Source: Halomonas meridiana (GTDB lineage Bacteria > Pseudomonadota > Gammaproteobacteria > Pseudomonadales > Halomonadaceae). Taken from it: a stretch of DNA of 64,000 nucleotides. The stretch lies in contig NZ_CP024621.1 in NCBI RefSeq assembly GCF_009846525.1, forward strand, positions 1,922,001-1,986,000. The letters run 5' to 3'. The notes below the pieces were generated by a model, which made no database searches, was not told where the DNA came from, and saw only the letters and a program-made list of their open reading frames with translations. The position numbers were made by a program, and so were the translations under genes. Positions 46,752-57,050 of this stretch are shown here, in pieces; positions within the stretch are counted from its first letter, which is position 1, and every line of letters begins with the position of its first letter.

Positions 46752-48044
46752 TTAAAGCGTCGTTGGATCGGCGCGTCGCCCAATCCCTCGGTAATGCAAG
46801 CCACAGCTCGCCACGAAAGCAGGGTCGTAAATGTTTCGGCCATCCAAGACCAGTCGTGCGTTGATCAGGGTAGCCAGACGGTGCCAGTCGGGGTTCCAGT
46901 AGGCTTTCCATTCGGTTACCAACATCAACGCATCCGCATCTTGGCATGCCAAGTAAGGGTCTTCTTCGAAGGTCAGCAGGTCCTTTCGCTGCCCAACCGC
47001 CGCATGCAGCGCCGGAATGGCAGCAGGATCGTGGAGCTTGACCGTCACGCCCTGGGCCCATAACGCTTCAAGCAGCGTCAAGACTGGCGCATGATCGATA
47101 CGAGCAGTCCCCGGCTTGAACGCAGCCCCCCATACCGCCACGGTTTTACCGGCTAAATCGCCCTCGAAAAATGCCCATAGTTTCCTGAATAGCGTCTCTT
47201 TTTTCTGCTCATTGATGTCCATGACTTGCTCGAGCAGCGCAGAGTAGCGCCCGCTAGCCGACTGCACGTCGGCTAACCGCATTAGATCCCTTGAAAAATT
47301 GGGACCGCCAAAACCACAGCCGGGATAGAGATATTCAAAACCGATTCGCGTATCGGCCCCCATTCCTTGGCGGACATGCTCGACATCCACGCCCAGCGTA
47401 TCGGCCAACCCGGCAATCTCATTCATGTAACTAATGCGAGTCGCCAACATACCATTGATCGCCAGCTTGGTCAGTTCGGCCGCTCGGCTAGGCATGCATT
47501 GAAATACTTCGCTTCGCCGATTGAAGGCGCGGAGCAGCTCTCGGGCCATCTGTTCGCCTTTGGCATCGTCGCAGCCCAACAACCAGCGGACAGGCCGTGT
47601 AAACGATAGCCACGCCCGCCCTTCTTCCAATGTGTCTGGCAGCGCCACGCGGCTGTGCTGATGCCCCATGAGAGAGTGCAAGCGCTCAGTCTCTCCGACT
47701 GGGAATGTCGAGTTATTGACCAATACCGCACCACTGTAAGCATCGAACATAGGGTGCTGTAGCAGGGAACTGGCCGCTTGCCGCTGGCTTGGGGAGAGCC
47801 CTAGCCACACGATATCGGGTGTTTCGCACGCCTCGGGGCTATCGATCACCCGTAAGTTGCCAGTGGCCATGGCCTGCTCGATGTGCGTCATGAGTGAGGG
47901 TTCGCGTCGCAGCCAGTCCGCATTGACCAGCGTGGGCCATGGAACGCTATCGTGGAGCAGCCAGTCCACTCGATGCCCCACCCATGCCAACGCCGCCGCT
48001 GCCGTCGCGGCGCTAAGTTCACTTCCATGCAGCAGCACACGCAT
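46752..48044 (-). CDS. UDP-glucose/GDP-mannose dehydrogenase-like protein lacking the catalytic Cys
   Basis: A 430-aa homologue of nucleotide-sugar dehydrogenases (Ugd, AlgD). The central dimer domain is clear: ELTKLAINGMLATRISYMNEIAGLADTLGVD, with Lys193 and Asn197 as in active enzymes. But the catalytic segment, normally GGxCxPKD, reads GGPNFSRD, with Asn249 where the nucleophilic Cys should be. The N-terminal NAD loop GxGxxG is also lost (LLHGSELSAATAAA). The C-terminal domain (VAVWGAAFKPGTARIDHAP) is kept. It may bind without oxidising, or use Cys243. Linked to the coiled-coil membrane gene; divergent from ubiG. Confidence 0.82.
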   Translation of the reverse strand: MRVLLHGSELSAATAAAALAWVGHRVDWLLHDSVPWPTLVNADWLRREPSLMTHIEQAMATGNLRVIDSPEACETPDIVWLGLSPSQRQAASSLLQHPMFDAYSGAVLVNNSTFPVGETERLHSLMGHQHSRVALPDTLEEGRAWLSFTRPVRWLLGCDDAKGEQMARELLRAFNRRSEVFQCMPSRAAELTKLAINGMLATRISYMNEIAGLADTLGVDVEHVRQGMGADTRIGFEYLYPGCGFGGPNFSRDLMRLADVQSASGRYSALLEQVMDINEQKKETLFRKLWAFFEGDLAGKTVAVWGAAFKPGTARIDHAPVLTLLEALWAQGVTVKLHDPAAIPALHAAVGQRKDLLTFEEDPYLACQDADALMLVTEWKAYWNPDWHRLATLINARLVLDGRNIYDPAFVASCGLHYRGIGRRADPTTL

Positions 48045-48240
48045 CAGAGGCTCTCCCTATCCGATAAGCGCCGATAAAATAAAGTGTTAGGCGTCATGAA
48101 GCGTTCCTTTCCATGCGTTTGGCGTCAGGAGTGGTTAGAATAACCATAATACTCAACGTTAGAGTGGATGCCACCTTGCCACGCACACTGCTGTCGGGCG
48201 CACGGACCACTCATCACCCACTGCTAATGGGGGCTACACC

Positions 48241-48984
48241 ATGCCAGAGACACTTCAGGATAGCACTTCTAAGCGCTACCAAGACAACGTCGATGCGGCA
48301 GAAGTTGCGAAATTTGAAGCACTTGCCAGCCGCTGGTGGGATCCGAACAGTGAGTTCAAGCCGCTGCACGACATCAACCCGCTGCGCCTTGACTTCATCG
48401 ACGCACGGGCGGGGCTGGCCGGGAAAAAGGTCCTGGACGTTGGCTGCGGTGGCGGCATTCTGAGTGAATCGATGGCCCATCGCGGCGCCCATGTAACAGG
48501 CATCGACTTGGGGGAAGCACCGCTTGGGGTTGCTCGCTTGCACGCCGACGAGAGCGGTGTCGAGATCGATTACCGCCATATCAGCGTCGAAGGCTTAGCA
48601 GCCGAGCAGCCGGGCCATTACGATGTGGTGACTTGCATGGAGATGCTGGAACACGTACCCGACCCTGCCTCGGTCATTCGTGCCTGCAGCGCCTTGGTGC
48701 GCCCTGGCGGCTATGTATTTTTTTCTACGCTGAACCGTACGCCGAAATCCTATGCATTTGCCATATTGGGCGCAGAGTACGTGCTCAAGCTTCTCCCTCG
48801 CGGCACCCACGACTACGCAAAATTCATTCGCCCTTCAGAAATGGCTCACTGGGCGCGCTCATCGGCGCTTGAGGTACGTGAGCAGACCGGCTTAACGTAC
48901 AACCCCGTGACACGCCATTATCGTCTAGTGGCTCATGATGTATCCGTCAATTACATGATGTACTGCCGTAGAGAGAGCGAGTGA
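48241..48984 (+). CDS. ubiG: ubiquinone O-methyltransferase UbiG
   Basis: A 247-aa S-adenosylmethionine enzyme performing both O-methylations in ubiquinone synthesis. Motif I is [15 protein letters not shown]; other family blocks are [40 protein letters not shown] [14 protein letters not shown], and [31 protein letters not shown]. The last base of its stop overlaps the mupP start. The ubiG-mupP-yciK neighbourhood is the same as in pseudomonads. Confidence 0.96.
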   Translation: MPETLQDSTSKRYQDNVDAAEVAKFEALASRWWDPNSEFKPLHDINPLRLDFIDARAGLAGKKVLDVGCGGGILSESMAHRGAHVTGIDLGEAPLGVARLHADESGVEIDYRHISVEGLAAEQPGHYDVVTCMEMLEHVPDPASVIRACSALVRPGGYVFFSTLNRTPKSYAFAILGAEYVLKLLPRGTHDYAKFIRPSEMAHWARSSALEVREQTGLTYNPVTRHYRLVAHDVSVNYMMYCRRESE

Positions 48985-49655
48985 TGCGGATGCCCTCTCC
49001 CCAAGCGATTCTATTTGATCTAGATGGCACGCTGGTCGACACCGCACCTGACCTGGCGGCAGCCACGAACGCGCTACGAGCGCACCACGGGTTGGCCCCG
49101 CTGCCCTTTCAAAAGATACGCGGGCAAGTCTCGAATGGCGGCAGCGCCCTCGTTACACTGGCATTAGGGTTGGAATCGGGTAGCGACGCGCACGATAAAG
49201 CCCGGCAGTTTTTGCTGGATGCTTATGAGCAGGCCGTGGCCGTCCATAGCCAACTGTTCGCACCGCTGGATGAGTGGCTGCTCGCGTGGCAGGGGGAAGC
49301 GCGATTGTGGGGCATCGTCACCAATAAACCACGGCGCTATACGGAACCGCTGATCGAAGCGTTGGCGCTGACCCCGGGCGCCCTACTGTGTGCTGACGAT
49401 TTGAGTGTCAAGAAGCCAGCCCCTGAACCGCTTTGGGAAGCGGCAAAACGCCTCGGCGTTTCGCCCGAAGCGTGTTGGTACATCGGCGATCATGTAAGAG
49501 ACATGGAGGCAGCCAAAGCCGCAGGAATGACGGCCGTGGCGGTGGGCTATGGCTATATCAGCGAAGAAGACGACTATCAGCAGTGGCCAGCCGACCTATG
49601 GTTTGCGACCTGCGCTGAGCTGGTGGCCGCTTTGCACGACCACCGAACGGCTTAA
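48984..49655 (+). CDS. mupP: HAD phosphatase, N-acetylmuramic acid 6-phosphate phosphatase MupP type
   Basis: A 223-aa HAD hydrolase. Motif I is ILFDLDGTLVDTAPDL, motif II is GIVTNKP, motif III Lys is in SVKKPAPEP, and motif IV is IGDHVRDMEAAKAAG. In Pseudomonas the gene in this exact position after ubiG is MupP, which dephosphorylates MurNAc-6-phosphate in cell-wall recycling; a phosphoglycolate phosphatase (Gph) is the alternative. The ATG at 48984 is used; GTG 48981 and ATG 48990 are also in frame. Its stop lies inside the first unit of a 9-base tandem repeat. Confidence 0.85.
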   Translation: MRMPSPQAILFDLDGTLVDTAPDLAAATNALRAHHGLAPLPFQKIRGQVSNGGSALVTLALGLESGSDAHDKARQFLLDAYEQAVAVHSQLFAPLDEWLLAWQGEARLWGIVTNKPRRYTEPLIEALALTPGALLCADDLSVKKPAPEPLWEAAKRLGVSPEACWYIGDHVRDMEAAKAAGMTAVAVGYGYISEEDDYQQWPADLWFATCAELVAALHDHRTA

Positions 49656-49688
49656 AAGAGATAAAAGAGATAAAAGAGATAAAAGAGA
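49653..49688. repeat. four tandem copies of a 9-base repeat
   Basis: TAAAAGAGA is repeated four times without error. The first copy contains the mupP stop codon; the array ends seven bases before the stop of the convergent yciK-like gene. Such arrays often vary in copy number. Confidence 0.9.
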
Positions 49689-49695
49689 GAAACGA

Positions 49696-50457
49696 TCAAG
49701 CGCGAGGCGGCTGGGCATCAAACTTCTGGCCGCTGACGCCTTTGCTATCGGGCCCCATGAGCCATAGGTATGTCGGCATGATCTCTTCGGGTGTTCGCAG
49801 CGTGAAGGGGTCTTCCCCAGGGTAAGCGGTACGGCGCATTTGTGTCCGCGTTGCCCCTGGGTTCAGCGTATTGACCCGCACGTTGGGCTGATTGTCCAAT
49901 TCGTCGGCCAGCACTTCCACAAAGCCTTCCGTTGCAAACTTCGACACCGAATAGGCTCCCCAGTAAGCGCGCCCTTTACGCCCTACGCTGGATGACGTGA
50001 ACACCACCGAAGCATCGTCGGAGGCTTGCAGGAGCGGCAGCAGTGCCTGGGTCATCCAGATGGGGCCATTGATATTGACCTGCATCACCTGCTCCCACAG
50101 CTCCGGATTGTATTGATCGAAAGGTGTGATTCGGCCTAGTAATCCTGCGTTATGCAACAAGCCGTCTAAACGACCGAACTCTTTGTCCAGCGTTTCTGCC
50201 ATATCGTGAAAATCTTTGAGCGTCGCCCCTTCGAAATTGAGCGGAAAAATGGCGGGCTGTGGGCCGCCCGCTGCCTCAATCTCATCGTAAACGCGTTCAA
50301 GCTTGGCAATCGTGCGCCCTAATAGCACTACGGTAGCCCCATGGCGGGCATAGGTTAATGCCGCCGCGCGACCAATCCCATCTCCCGCACCGGTTACCAA
50401 CACGACGCGGTTTTCCAACAGATTGGGCGTTGGTTGATAGTCGATTTTACAGCTCAT
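49696..50457 (-). CDS. yciK: short-chain dehydrogenase/reductase, YciK family
   Basis: A 253-aa SDR. Cofactor loop VTGAGDGIGRAAA; Asn in LLHNAGLLG; catalytic Ser in VFTSSSVGRKG and Tyr-x3-Lys in YWGAYSVSKFATEG. The N-terminus (YQPTPNLLENRVVLVTGAG) and the end (LMGPDSKGVSGQKFDAQP) match YciK. Substrate unknown. It converges with mupP, as in pseudomonads where the order ubiG-mupP-SDR is conserved although orientation differs here. Confidence 0.88.
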   Translation of the reverse strand: MSCKIDYQPTPNLLENRVVLVTGAGDGIGRAAALTYARHGATVVLLGRTIAKLERVYDEIEAAGGPQPAIFPLNFEGATLKDFHDMAETLDKEFGRLDGLLHNAGLLGRITPFDQYNPELWEQVMQVNINGPIWMTQALLPLLQASDDASVVFTSSSVGRKGRAYWGAYSVSKFATEGFVEVLADELDNQPNVRVNTLNPGATRTQMRRTAYPGEDPFTLRTPEEIMPTYLWLMGPDSKGVSGQKFDAQPPRA

Positions 50458-50490
50458 GAGGTTTCCTTGAGGCGTTTCTAGTCAATCTAT

Positions 50491-51300
50491 TTAACCTGCC
50501 GACTGGCGCAAAAAGTCATTCGCCAACCCTGCGGCACTGCTCTGCGGATAGTCGTCGCGTACCTGCTCTAGAAGCTCACGGCTACGCTCAGCTTCTCCTT
50601 TGCGCGCTTTCACCAAGCCCAGCTTGTAGAGCGCATCGGGAACTTTCGAACTACCGCTGTACTCTTCGATGACGCGAGTAAAGGCTTGATCTGCGGCGTC
50701 CAGCTCACCTTCGGCGGCGTAAAGTTCGCCTAGCCAGTAGTGGCCGTTTGCCGTCAGGCTGCTATCAGGATGGTCGGCCACGAAAGCTTCGAACGCGGCA
50801 ATCGCATCACCAAATTGCCGGGCCTGCACATGGGCAAAGGCCGCTTGGTAATCTGCCTGAGCATCCTCACTGACGTTACGCGTGGAGGGGGCTTTAACGA
50901 CCTGCTCTGCCGCTTCAGGCTCTACCGCCGGAGTTGCCTGCTCGATTTGGCTAGGCGCGCTGCTCATCAAGCGATCTTCGATGTCTAGATACTGCTGCTG
51001 TGTTTGGTTGCGCAGCTGCTCCAACTGATGACGCAGCTCTTCGATTTGACCACGCAACTGCTGGATTTCCTGCTGATGCTCTTGCACTTGGTTGAACAGC
51101 ACCAAGTTGCCACCTGACGACTCTTGCCGCTGAGTCTGCTGGTAAAAGCCGCTGGATGAACTGGAAGAGAGATCTTGTACCAGGGGTTGCTGCGCCAAGG
51201 CGGCACTGGACAAAAGTGATAAGGGCAATACGGACAGCGGGAGCACTAAGGCTCCCGCACCGCACAGCCTCTCAAAATAGCGTTTGAGACTGTGATTCAT
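50491..51300 (-). CDS. cpoB: cell division coordinator CpoB (YbgF)
   Basis: A 269-aa periplasmic protein ending the tol-pal operon; in E. coli it couples outer-membrane constriction to PBP1B activity. Signal peptide (VLPLSVLPLSLLSSAALA, cleaved near residue 36), trimerising coiled coil (QEHQQEIQQLRGQIEELRHQLEQLRNQ, about 65-100), a linker, and a TPR domain from about 145 (ADYQAAFAHVQARQFGDAIAAFEAFVADHPDSSLTANGHYWLGELY). The ATG at 51300 has GGAG upstream and starts the signal. It lies 47 bases after pal. Confidence 0.93.
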   Translation of the reverse strand: MNHSLKRYFERLCGAGALVLPLSVLPLSLLSSAALAQQPLVQDLSSSSSSGFYQQTQRQESSGGNLVLFNQVQEHQQEIQQLRGQIEELRHQLEQLRNQTQQQYLDIEDRLMSSAPSQIEQATPAVEPEAAEQVVKAPSTRNVSEDAQADYQAAFAHVQARQFGDAIAAFEAFVADHPDSSLTANGHYWLGELYAAEGELDAADQAFTRVIEEYSGSSKVPDALYKLGLVKARKGEAERSRELLEQVRDDYPQSSAAGLANDFLRQSAG

Positions 51301-51347
51301 GATAGCTCCGAATGATGCGAATGTCGTGCTTGCGCACGCCAATGCTA

Positions 51348-51887
51348 TCAGTAGTTAAAGACGACGCGACGGTTTTGCGAGTAGGCATTTTCGTTTTGGC
51401 CACTCGCTGCCGGACGCTCTTCACCGTAGCTAACCACGCTCATTTGTGACGGAGAAACGCCCTGAATGTTCAGAAAACGCTGTACGGCTCCGGCACGACG
51501 CTCACCCAGCGCCATGTTGTATTCGCGTGTGCCGCGCTCATCGGTATGGCCGTGCAGAACCACACGGGCATTCGGGTTGGCACGCAGGTAGCGCGCATGA
51601 GCCATGACGACCGACTCATAGTCGCTCTTGATGGTGTCACGATCATAATCGAAGTAGATCGTACGCACTTCGGGAATACGTGAGTCAGCCTGCTGGCCAG
51701 CGCCCGAACCGGACGTTGAACCATACTGGCCACTAGTGCCCACACCCGACGTGTTAGCACCCATACTGCTGCCATCCTGGCTTCCGTACGAGTCACCGTC
51801 TTGGGTTCCGCCGGTGCTGGAACAGCCAGCGATAACTACGATAGATAACGCGACTGCCAATGAGCGAGCCAACGGCTTAAGTTGCAT
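51348..51887 (-). CDS. pal: peptidoglycan-associated lipoprotein Pal
   Basis: A 179-aa outer-membrane lipoprotein. The signal ends at lipobox IAGC (Cys22). A Gly/Ser/Gln-rich linker (about 23-70) leads to an OmpA-like peptidoglycan-binding domain: IYFDYDRDTIKSDYESVV, LHGHTDERGTREYNMALGERRA and SYGEERP. It anchors the Tol system to the wall. AAGGAG precedes the ATG at 51887. Confidence 0.96.
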   Translation of the reverse strand: MQLKPLARSLAVALSIVVIAGCSSTGGTQDGDSYGSQDGSSMGANTSGVGTSGQYGSTSGSGAGQQADSRIPEVRTIYFDYDRDTIKSDYESVVMAHARYLRANPNARVVLHGHTDERGTREYNMALGERRAGAVQRFLNIQGVSPSQMSVVSYGEERPAASGQNENAYSQNRRVVFNY

Positions 51888-51932
51888 AATCAGACTCCTT
51901 GCCTGAAAACAGAAATTAGTGCTGTTCATCTA

Positions 51933-53219
51933 TTAATTTAAGAAAGGTGACCACGCGGGGTCACGTACATCACCTTGTGCTGCGGGCAACCTAAATGACG
52001 AGCGGCCATCGGCTGAAACGGCACTTAGTACTCCGCTATTACCCTGTTGGGTAGCGAAGATTACCATGGTCCCGTTCGGTGCAACACTAGGAGATTCATC
52101 TCTGGTGGATTCGCTCAACACGACTAAGCGTCCGCCATCAAGATCCTGCTTCGCCACTTGGAAACCGCGGCTCGAACGGTGAATCAAAAAGATCTCTTCA
52201 CCGTCTGGCGAGAAACGTGCACGGGCGTTGTAGTTGCCTGTAAAGGTCAGTCGGTTGGCCTCTCCACCGCCTAACGAAGTTTGATAAATCTGCGGGCCGC
52301 CGCTGCGATCCGACGTAAAAATCAAGCTGCGACCATCCGGAGACCACGCGGGTTCGGTATCGATACTGTTGCTGTTAGTAATACGGTCCAGCGAACGGTT
52401 GGCTACGTCCAGCACGTAAATTTCCGGCTGACCGTCCTTGGAGAGTGACATGGCGATGCGGCGGCCATCGGGTGACCACGTCGGGGCACCATTGATGCCA
52501 TCGAACGACGTAGCTTGAACGCGCTGTCCCGTATTGACGTCTTGGATGTAAATGGACGCTTTGCCCGTCTCGAAAGAGACGTAGGCCAATTTACGGCCAT
52601 CCGGCGACCAGGCGGGCGACATGATCGGCTGATCGGACGTCAGTACCTGTTGGCTGCGACGTCCATCGGCATCGGCTACGTACAGGCCAAACTGCATGTT
52701 GTCACCCAACCCCTGTGCCGTTACGTACGCGATGCGCGTCGAGAAGGCACCGCGAATATCGGTGATGGCTTCGAAGATTTGATCACTGATGTAGTGTGCC
52801 GCGCCTCGCAGATCGTTGCTGCTGGCCGTCACCGTCTCACTGATCATGGGACGCTGACCGCTGATGTCGACCAAATCGAACTGCAGCTCATATCCGCTGC
52901 CCGTCTGCTGGGCACGCCCTACCACTAGATAGCGCACATCCAACGAACGCCAGGTGCCGAACTCGACATCCGCCGCTTGGCTTGGACGGTCGAACATGGC
53001 GCTGCGCTCTAACGGCGCGAAAAATCCGCTGCGTTCAAGGTCATCCTGTACGATTTGCGCAACGTCCTCAGGCAGGCCCTCGTTACCTGCGAACGGAACG
53101 ACACCGATGGGCAGCGCCTGATCGCTGCCACGGGTGATTTCAATGGTTAGATTAGCGCTTGCTACGCTGCTGATCAGTAGCAGTACGCAAAAAAGCCACA
53201 CTTTGCTTAACGTTTGCAT
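51933..53219 (-). CDS. tolB: Tol-Pal system protein TolB
   Basis: A 428-aa periplasmic protein: signal peptide ([16 protein letters not shown]), N-terminal D1 domain and a C-terminal six-bladed propeller whose repeats are seen as [45 protein letters not shown] and [11 protein letters not shown]. It binds Pal and TolA. Its ATG shares a base with the tolA stop (TGATG), indicating tight coupling. Confidence 0.96.
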   Translation of the reverse strand: MQTLSKVWLFCVLLLISSVASANLTIEITRGSDQALPIGVVPFAGNEGLPEDVAQIVQDDLERSGFFAPLERSAMFDRPSQAADVEFGTWRSLDVRYLVVGRAQQTGSGYELQFDLVDISGQRPMISETVTASSNDLRGAAHYISDQIFEAITDIRGAFSTRIAYVTAQGLGDNMQFGLYVADADGRRSQQVLTSDQPIMSPAWSPDGRKLAYVSFETGKASIYIQDVNTGQRVQATSFDGINGAPTWSPDGRRIAMSLSKDGQPEIYVLDVANRSLDRITNSNSIDTEPAWSPDGRSLIFTSDRSGGPQIYQTSLGGGEANRLTFTGNYNARARFSPDGEEIFLIHRSSRGFQVAKQDLDGGRLVVLSESTRDESPSVAPNGTMVIFATQQGNSGVLSAVSADGRSSFRLPAAQGDVRDPAWSPFLN

Positions 53220-54379
53220 CAGCGAACATCCCCCGGGGTAAATCGCAGATTAAATTGACGTAAAGTACGCTGCTGTTCCGCTGGCAAGTCACGTAACTCG
53301 CTGAACGGAGCCGCATGTTCAACCGCTTGCATGGCTGAACGATCAAAAGCACTGTCGCCGCTTGAAGAGGCCACGGACGTCGCTAATAGCTCACCCGATG
53401 GTCCAAGCCGTACCTGTATCGTAGCACTCATCGAGTCACTCGCTGCTGGCGGGATCAGCCAGGCCTGCTCAACGGCACGGCGCACGATATTGATGAAGCT
53501 ATTGGCTGCTTGCTGTGCCTGTTGAGCATTGGCGGCCGCTTCTGCTTCTCCCGCGAGCTGGCGTTGCATGGCGGCTTCCGCCGCTTCTGCTGCGCGACGC
53601 TCTTCCGCTTCACGAGCGCGCTGCTCCTCTGCTTCTCGTTGGCGACGAGCCTCCTCTTCGCGCTGACGCTCCGCCTCGGCCTCCCGCGCACGTTGCGCTT
53701 CGGCTTCTTCACGTGCTCGCTGCTCTTCGGCTTCGCGCTGACGTCTAGCCTCCTCTTCGCGAGCACGCTGCTCTTCCGCTTCGCGCTGACGTTGAGCTTC
53801 TTCCTCGCGTTGGCGCTGCTCCTCAGCTTCACGCTGGCGCTGGGCTTCCGCTTCTGCTCGGGCACGCTCTGCTTCGGCTTCACGCTGGCGCTGAGCCTCA
53901 GCCTCTTCGCGAGCGCGCTGCTCCTCGGCTTCACGGGCTTGGGCTTCGGCTGCCTGCTGTTCGGCTAACCGCTCCGCTTCTTCAGCGCGGCGCTGAGCCT
54001 CAGCTTCCGCCTCTGCTTGCGCCTGCTCGAGTGCACGGGCTTGTTCAGCCGCTTCGGCCTCCGCTTCGCGTTGCGCCGCTGCGGCGGCTGCCTGATCCTC
54101 TGCGGAAGGCTCGTCGCTGGGCGGTTCTGGGTCGGGCGTTTCTGGCTCAGGGGCATTGTTCATGGCCGCCTGCTGCTCGGTGACTTGCTGGGCCTGATCA
54201 GTGAACGTTTCCGTGCTCACAAACGTGGCCTGCACGATCGAGGAGGAGTCAGGCTCGGCCGTCATGCTGGGTAGCTTGACCAAGCTAAACACAATGACCA
54301 GCAGGTGCACGGCAACGGCCAACACCGTTGGCCACGTATAACCAACATCTTGAGGGTCACGCGGTGGTTTCACAGCCAT
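53219..54379 (-). CDS. tolA: Tol-Pal system protein TolA
   Basis: A 386-aa protein spanning the periplasm. A membrane helix (about 15-36, [22 protein letters not shown]) is followed by a very long Ala/Glu/Arg/Gln helix (about 85-275) of near-repeats such as [12 protein letters not shown], then the C-terminal domain (about 285-386) that binds TolB and Pal. The ATG at 54379 is preferred because AAGGGCGAG precedes it; an ATG at 54400 would overlap tolR. The repeat-rich middle makes open frames in other phases that are not genes. Confidence 0.92.
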   Translation of the reverse strand: MAVKPPRDPQDVGYTWPTVLAVAVHLLVIVFSLVKLPSMTAEPDSSSIVQATFVSTETFTDQAQQVTEQQAAMNNAPEPETPDPEPPSDEPSAEDQAAAAAAQREAEAEAAEQARALEQAQAEAEAEAQRRAEEAERLAEQQAAEAQAREAEEQRAREEAEAQRQREAEAERARAEAEAQRQREAEEQRQREEEAQRQREAEEQRAREEEARRQREAEEQRAREEAEAQRAREAEAERQREEEARRQREAEEQRAREAEERRAAEAAEAAMQRQLAGEAEAAANAQQAQQAANSFINIVRRAVEQAWLIPPAASDSMSATIQVRLGPSGELLATSVASSSGDSAFDRSAMQAVEHAAPFSELRDLPAEQQRTLRQFNLRFTPGDVR

Positions 54380-54392
54380 GTGCGACTCGCCC

Positions 54393-54830
54393 TTAACCAT
54401 CTTGCGGCGGCTCGGAGAGCAGCCCCACATTGGCGACACCCGAGCGCTGTAGCGTGCTCATGAGCAGGACGATCTGCCCATAGGGGACGTTGCGGTCTCC
54501 CCGCACCATGACCGGTGTTCCCGGTCGGCGTTGTAGGATGGCCATGACCCGTTCCGACATCTCTTCGAGCGTCACGGAGGTCGAGTCCTCACCCAAAGTA
54601 ATGAAGTAGCCGCCTTCGCGGTCTACCGAAATAATGATGGGGTCATTGTCTTCCGGTGTTTCGATAGGCTCAGAGGTGACTTGAGGCAGGTCGACCTGTA
54701 CCCCTTGCGTCAGCATGGGGGCGGTGATCATGAAGATGACCAGCAGAACCAGCATGACATCGATGAAGGGAACGACGTTGATCTCCCCCATCGGCTTGCT
54801 CTTGCCGCTACGATTGAACGGACCTTGCAT
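54393..54830 (-). CDS. tolR: Tol-Pal system protein TolR (ExbD family)
   Basis: A 145-aa inner-membrane protein with one helix carrying the proton-path Asp ([19 protein letters not shown], Asp24). The rest is a periplasmic domain ([28 protein letters not shown]). With TolQ it forms the proton-driven motor for TolA. Standard length. Confidence 0.96.
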   Translation of the reverse strand: MQGPFNRSGKSKPMGEINVVPFIDVMLVLLVIFMITAPMLTQGVQVDLPQVTSEPIETPEDNDPIIISVDREGGYFITLGEDSTSVTLEEMSERVMAILQRRPGTPVMVRGDRNVPYGQIVLLMSTLQRSGVANVGLLSEPPQDG

Positions 54831-54841
54831 GGCAGACTCCC

Positions 54842-55537
54842 TTAACCGGCGCTAGGTTTGCCGTCACGCCCTTGCAGATTACGATGCAAAATCGCGTGAA
54901 ACTCTTCAGCAAAGTCTTCGTATTTGCCCAACAGGCGGGATGCGTTATTGGATAAGCGGTTATAAAAAATAACGGCGGGAATCGCAGCGAAGAGCCCCAT
55001 GGCGGTGGCAATCAGTGCCTCGGCAATCCAGGGGGCTACCGTGGCCAGCGTCGCCTGCTGCGTCATAGAAAGTGACTGGAACGATCCCATGATGCCCCAA
55101 ACCGTGCCAAATAAGCCGATGTAGGGGCTGGCTGAGGCGACCGTTGCCAAAAATACGAGATGCTGGGTCAAACGATCCTCTTCGCGCGACCATGCCACGC
55201 GCATGCTGCGTTGAACGCCTTCCAGCACCGTATCTGCGCTGCGGGTCTTGGGCATGAGCCGATTGAATTCACGAAAACCTGCCTGAAAAATATGCTCTGC
55301 GCCGTGCCGTGGATCGTCCGCCGGAATTTCGCGATATAGCTCGTTCAGATCGACGCCCGACCAAAACGACTCTTCGAACTGGTTGTACTCTTGCTTGGCT
55401 CGGCGAAGCGCAATGCTGCGCTGAAAGATCACCACCCATGAGAGGATCGACCCCACCACTAGCAGCAACATGACCAGCTGGACGACCGTGCTGGCACTCA
55501 TTATTAAGTGGGGAATGGACATGGTGTTATCGTTCAC
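54842..55537 (-). CDS. tolQ: Tol-Pal system protein TolQ (ExbB family)
   Basis: A 231-aa proton-channel protein with three membrane helices ([71 protein letters not shown]). The GTG at 55537 is chosen because AGAGGG lies five bases upstream and the resulting N-terminus aligns with E. coli TolQ; an ATG at 55522 is the alternative but lacks a ribosome site. It follows ybgC by 11 bases. Confidence 0.93.
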   Translation of the reverse strand: MNDNTMSIPHLIMSASTVVQLVMLLLVVGSILSWVVIFQRSIALRRAKQEYNQFEESFWSGVDLNELYREIPADDPRHGAEHIFQAGFREFNRLMPKTRSADTVLEGVQRSMRVAWSREEDRLTQHLVFLATVASASPYIGLFGTVWGIMGSFQSLSMTQQATLATVAPWIAEALIATAMGLFAAIPAVIFYNRLSNNASRLLGKYEDFAEEFHAILHRNLQGRDGKPSAG

Positions 55538-55548
55538 AGTTGCCCTCT

Positions 55549-55965
55549 TCAATCAATTGATGTCGTTATCGACGAAGGTGTGGTGTTAAGCGATGATGGC
55601 CACGCTTTCGGACGCAGAGTGGCTGCGTTTAGGCAGGCTATCTCGACTGTTGCGGAACACAAGAGTTCCTCGTCACGGCGCACTTGCTGCTCGAACGTCA
55701 TGCGACAGCGCCCTTGTTGCGTAATTTTTGCCGTCACCGTGAGCGCCTCATCCAGCCGAGCGGGTTTGGCGTAGTGACAGGCCATGCGGTATACCACTAG
55801 CTGTGTACCTTCGTCTAGCAGCGTTTGCTGATCAAGCCCTAAATCACGTAACCATTCGCTGCGCGCCCGTTCCATAAACTTCAGGTAGTTAACGTAGTAG
55901 ACAATTCCTCCCGCGTCAGTATCTTCCATATAAACCCGGACGGGGAGGCGAAACTCGTCGTTCAT
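55549..55965 (-). CDS. ybgC: acyl-CoA thioesterase YbgC (tol-pal associated)
   Basis: A 138-aa hot-dog thioesterase acting on acyl-CoA or acyl-ACP. The active-site Asp is in [24 protein letters not shown]. First gene of the tol-pal operon. AGGAG precedes the ATG at 55965, which overlaps the ruvB stop by four bases, so ruv and tol genes are probably one long transcript. Confidence 0.94.
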   Translation of the reverse strand: MNDEFRLPVRVYMEDTDAGGIVYYVNYLKFMERARSEWLRDLGLDQQTLLDEGTQLVVYRMACHYAKPARLDEALTVTAKITQQGRCRMTFEQQVRRDEELLCSATVEIACLNAATLRPKAWPSSLNTTPSSITTSID

Positions 55966-56999
55966 GGCCGACGCTCTCCTTCGACATCGATCGATTGTTC
56001 GTGGGGCGTCCGGTCGAAGTGTAGCCAAGCTTGACGGGTGACCACGCGCCCCCTAGGGGTACGCATCATTAGGCCTTGCTGAATCAAGTAAGGTTCGATG
56101 ACGTCTTCGATGGTATCGCGCTCTTCGCCGATGGCCGCAGAGAGTGAGTCAACGCCCACCGGGCCACCATCGAATTTGTCGATCATCGCCAGCAGTAAAC
56201 GGCGGTCCATGTGATCCAGTCCGTGATGATCGACATTCAGCATGTTGAGCGCGGCATCGGCCAACGAGACATCGACCACGCCGTTCCCTTTGATCTCGGC
56301 GTAGTCACGCACCCTGCGCAGCAGACGATTGGCAATACGAGGCGTTCCACGAGAGCGCCGGGCGACTTCGATGGCTCCTTCACGGCTGGTTTCCACGCCA
56401 AGCAAGCGGGCGGAACGCGCGACGATTTCCGTCAGCTCTTCGAGGTTGTAAAATTCGAGGCGCTGCACGATGCCAAAGCGATCACGCAGCGGCGACGTAA
56501 GCAACCCCGCCCTTGTCGTGGCCCCTACCAGAGTAAAACGAGGAAGATCCAGCTTGATGGAGCGTGCCGCTGGCCCCTCACCGATCATGATATCGAGCTG
56601 AAAATCCTCCATCGCTGGATACAGCACTTCTTCCACCACTGGAGAGAGGCGGTGGATTTCATCGATGAACAGCACATCGCCGGGTTCAAGGTTCGTGAGC
56701 ATCGCAGCAAGGTCACCAGCGCGCTCCAGCACCGGGCCGGATGTCGATTTCAACCCGACGCCCATTTCGGTGGCGATGATATTCGCCAGCGTCGTTTTAC
56801 CTAAACCTGGCGGGCCGAACACTAGCGTGTGGTCCAGGCTCTCTTCGCGGAGCCGCGCCGCGCCAATGAAAATCTCTAGCTGCTCGCGAACCCGCGGTTG
56901 CCCAATATAGTCTTTGAGGTGTTTGGGACGAATCGCATGATCGATGCGTACTTCGCCCTGTTCTGGCTCAGCGGCAATTAATCGGTCGTGTTCTAACAT
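55962..56999 (-). CDS. ruvB: Holliday junction branch migration motor RuvB
   Basis: A 345-aa AAA+ ATPase. Walker [10 protein letters not shown], Walker [10 protein letters not shown], sensor 1 VGATTRAG, and the C-terminal winged helix ([18 protein letters not shown]) are present. It drives branch migration with RuvA and works with RuvC, all encoded here in the order ruvC-ruvA-ruvB. The gap from ruvA is about 50 bases. Confidence 0.97.
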   Translation of the reverse strand: MLEHDRLIAAEPEQGEVRIDHAIRPKHLKDYIGQPRVREQLEIFIGAARLREESLDHTLVFGPPGLGKTTLANIIATEMGVGLKSTSGPVLERAGDLAAMLTNLEPGDVLFIDEIHRLSPVVEEVLYPAMEDFQLDIMIGEGPAARSIKLDLPRFTLVGATTRAGLLTSPLRDRFGIVQRLEFYNLEELTEIVARSARLLGVETSREGAIEVARRSRGTPRIANRLLRRVRDYAEIKGNGVVDVSLADAALNMLNVDHHGLDHMDRRLLLAMIDKFDGGPVGVDSLSAAIGEERDTIEDVIEPYLIQQGLMMRTPRGRVVTRQAWLHFDRTPHEQSIDVEGERRP

Positions 57000-57050
57000 A
57001 GTGGCTCTTTTAAAGTGCTTGCCAATGCAGACTCATGATGTCCCCACAGA

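Noticed and set aside
49549..49767. Open frame through the 9-base repeats (KRDKRDKRD)
   Set aside because: No ribosome site, lies across the ends of two convergent genes, and the lysine/arginine run is a by-product of the repeat.
53510..53968. Long plus-strand frame opposite tolA, leucine/phenylalanine rich
   Set aside because: It is produced by the Ala/Glu/Arg repeats of tolA read in reverse and looks like a false membrane protein.
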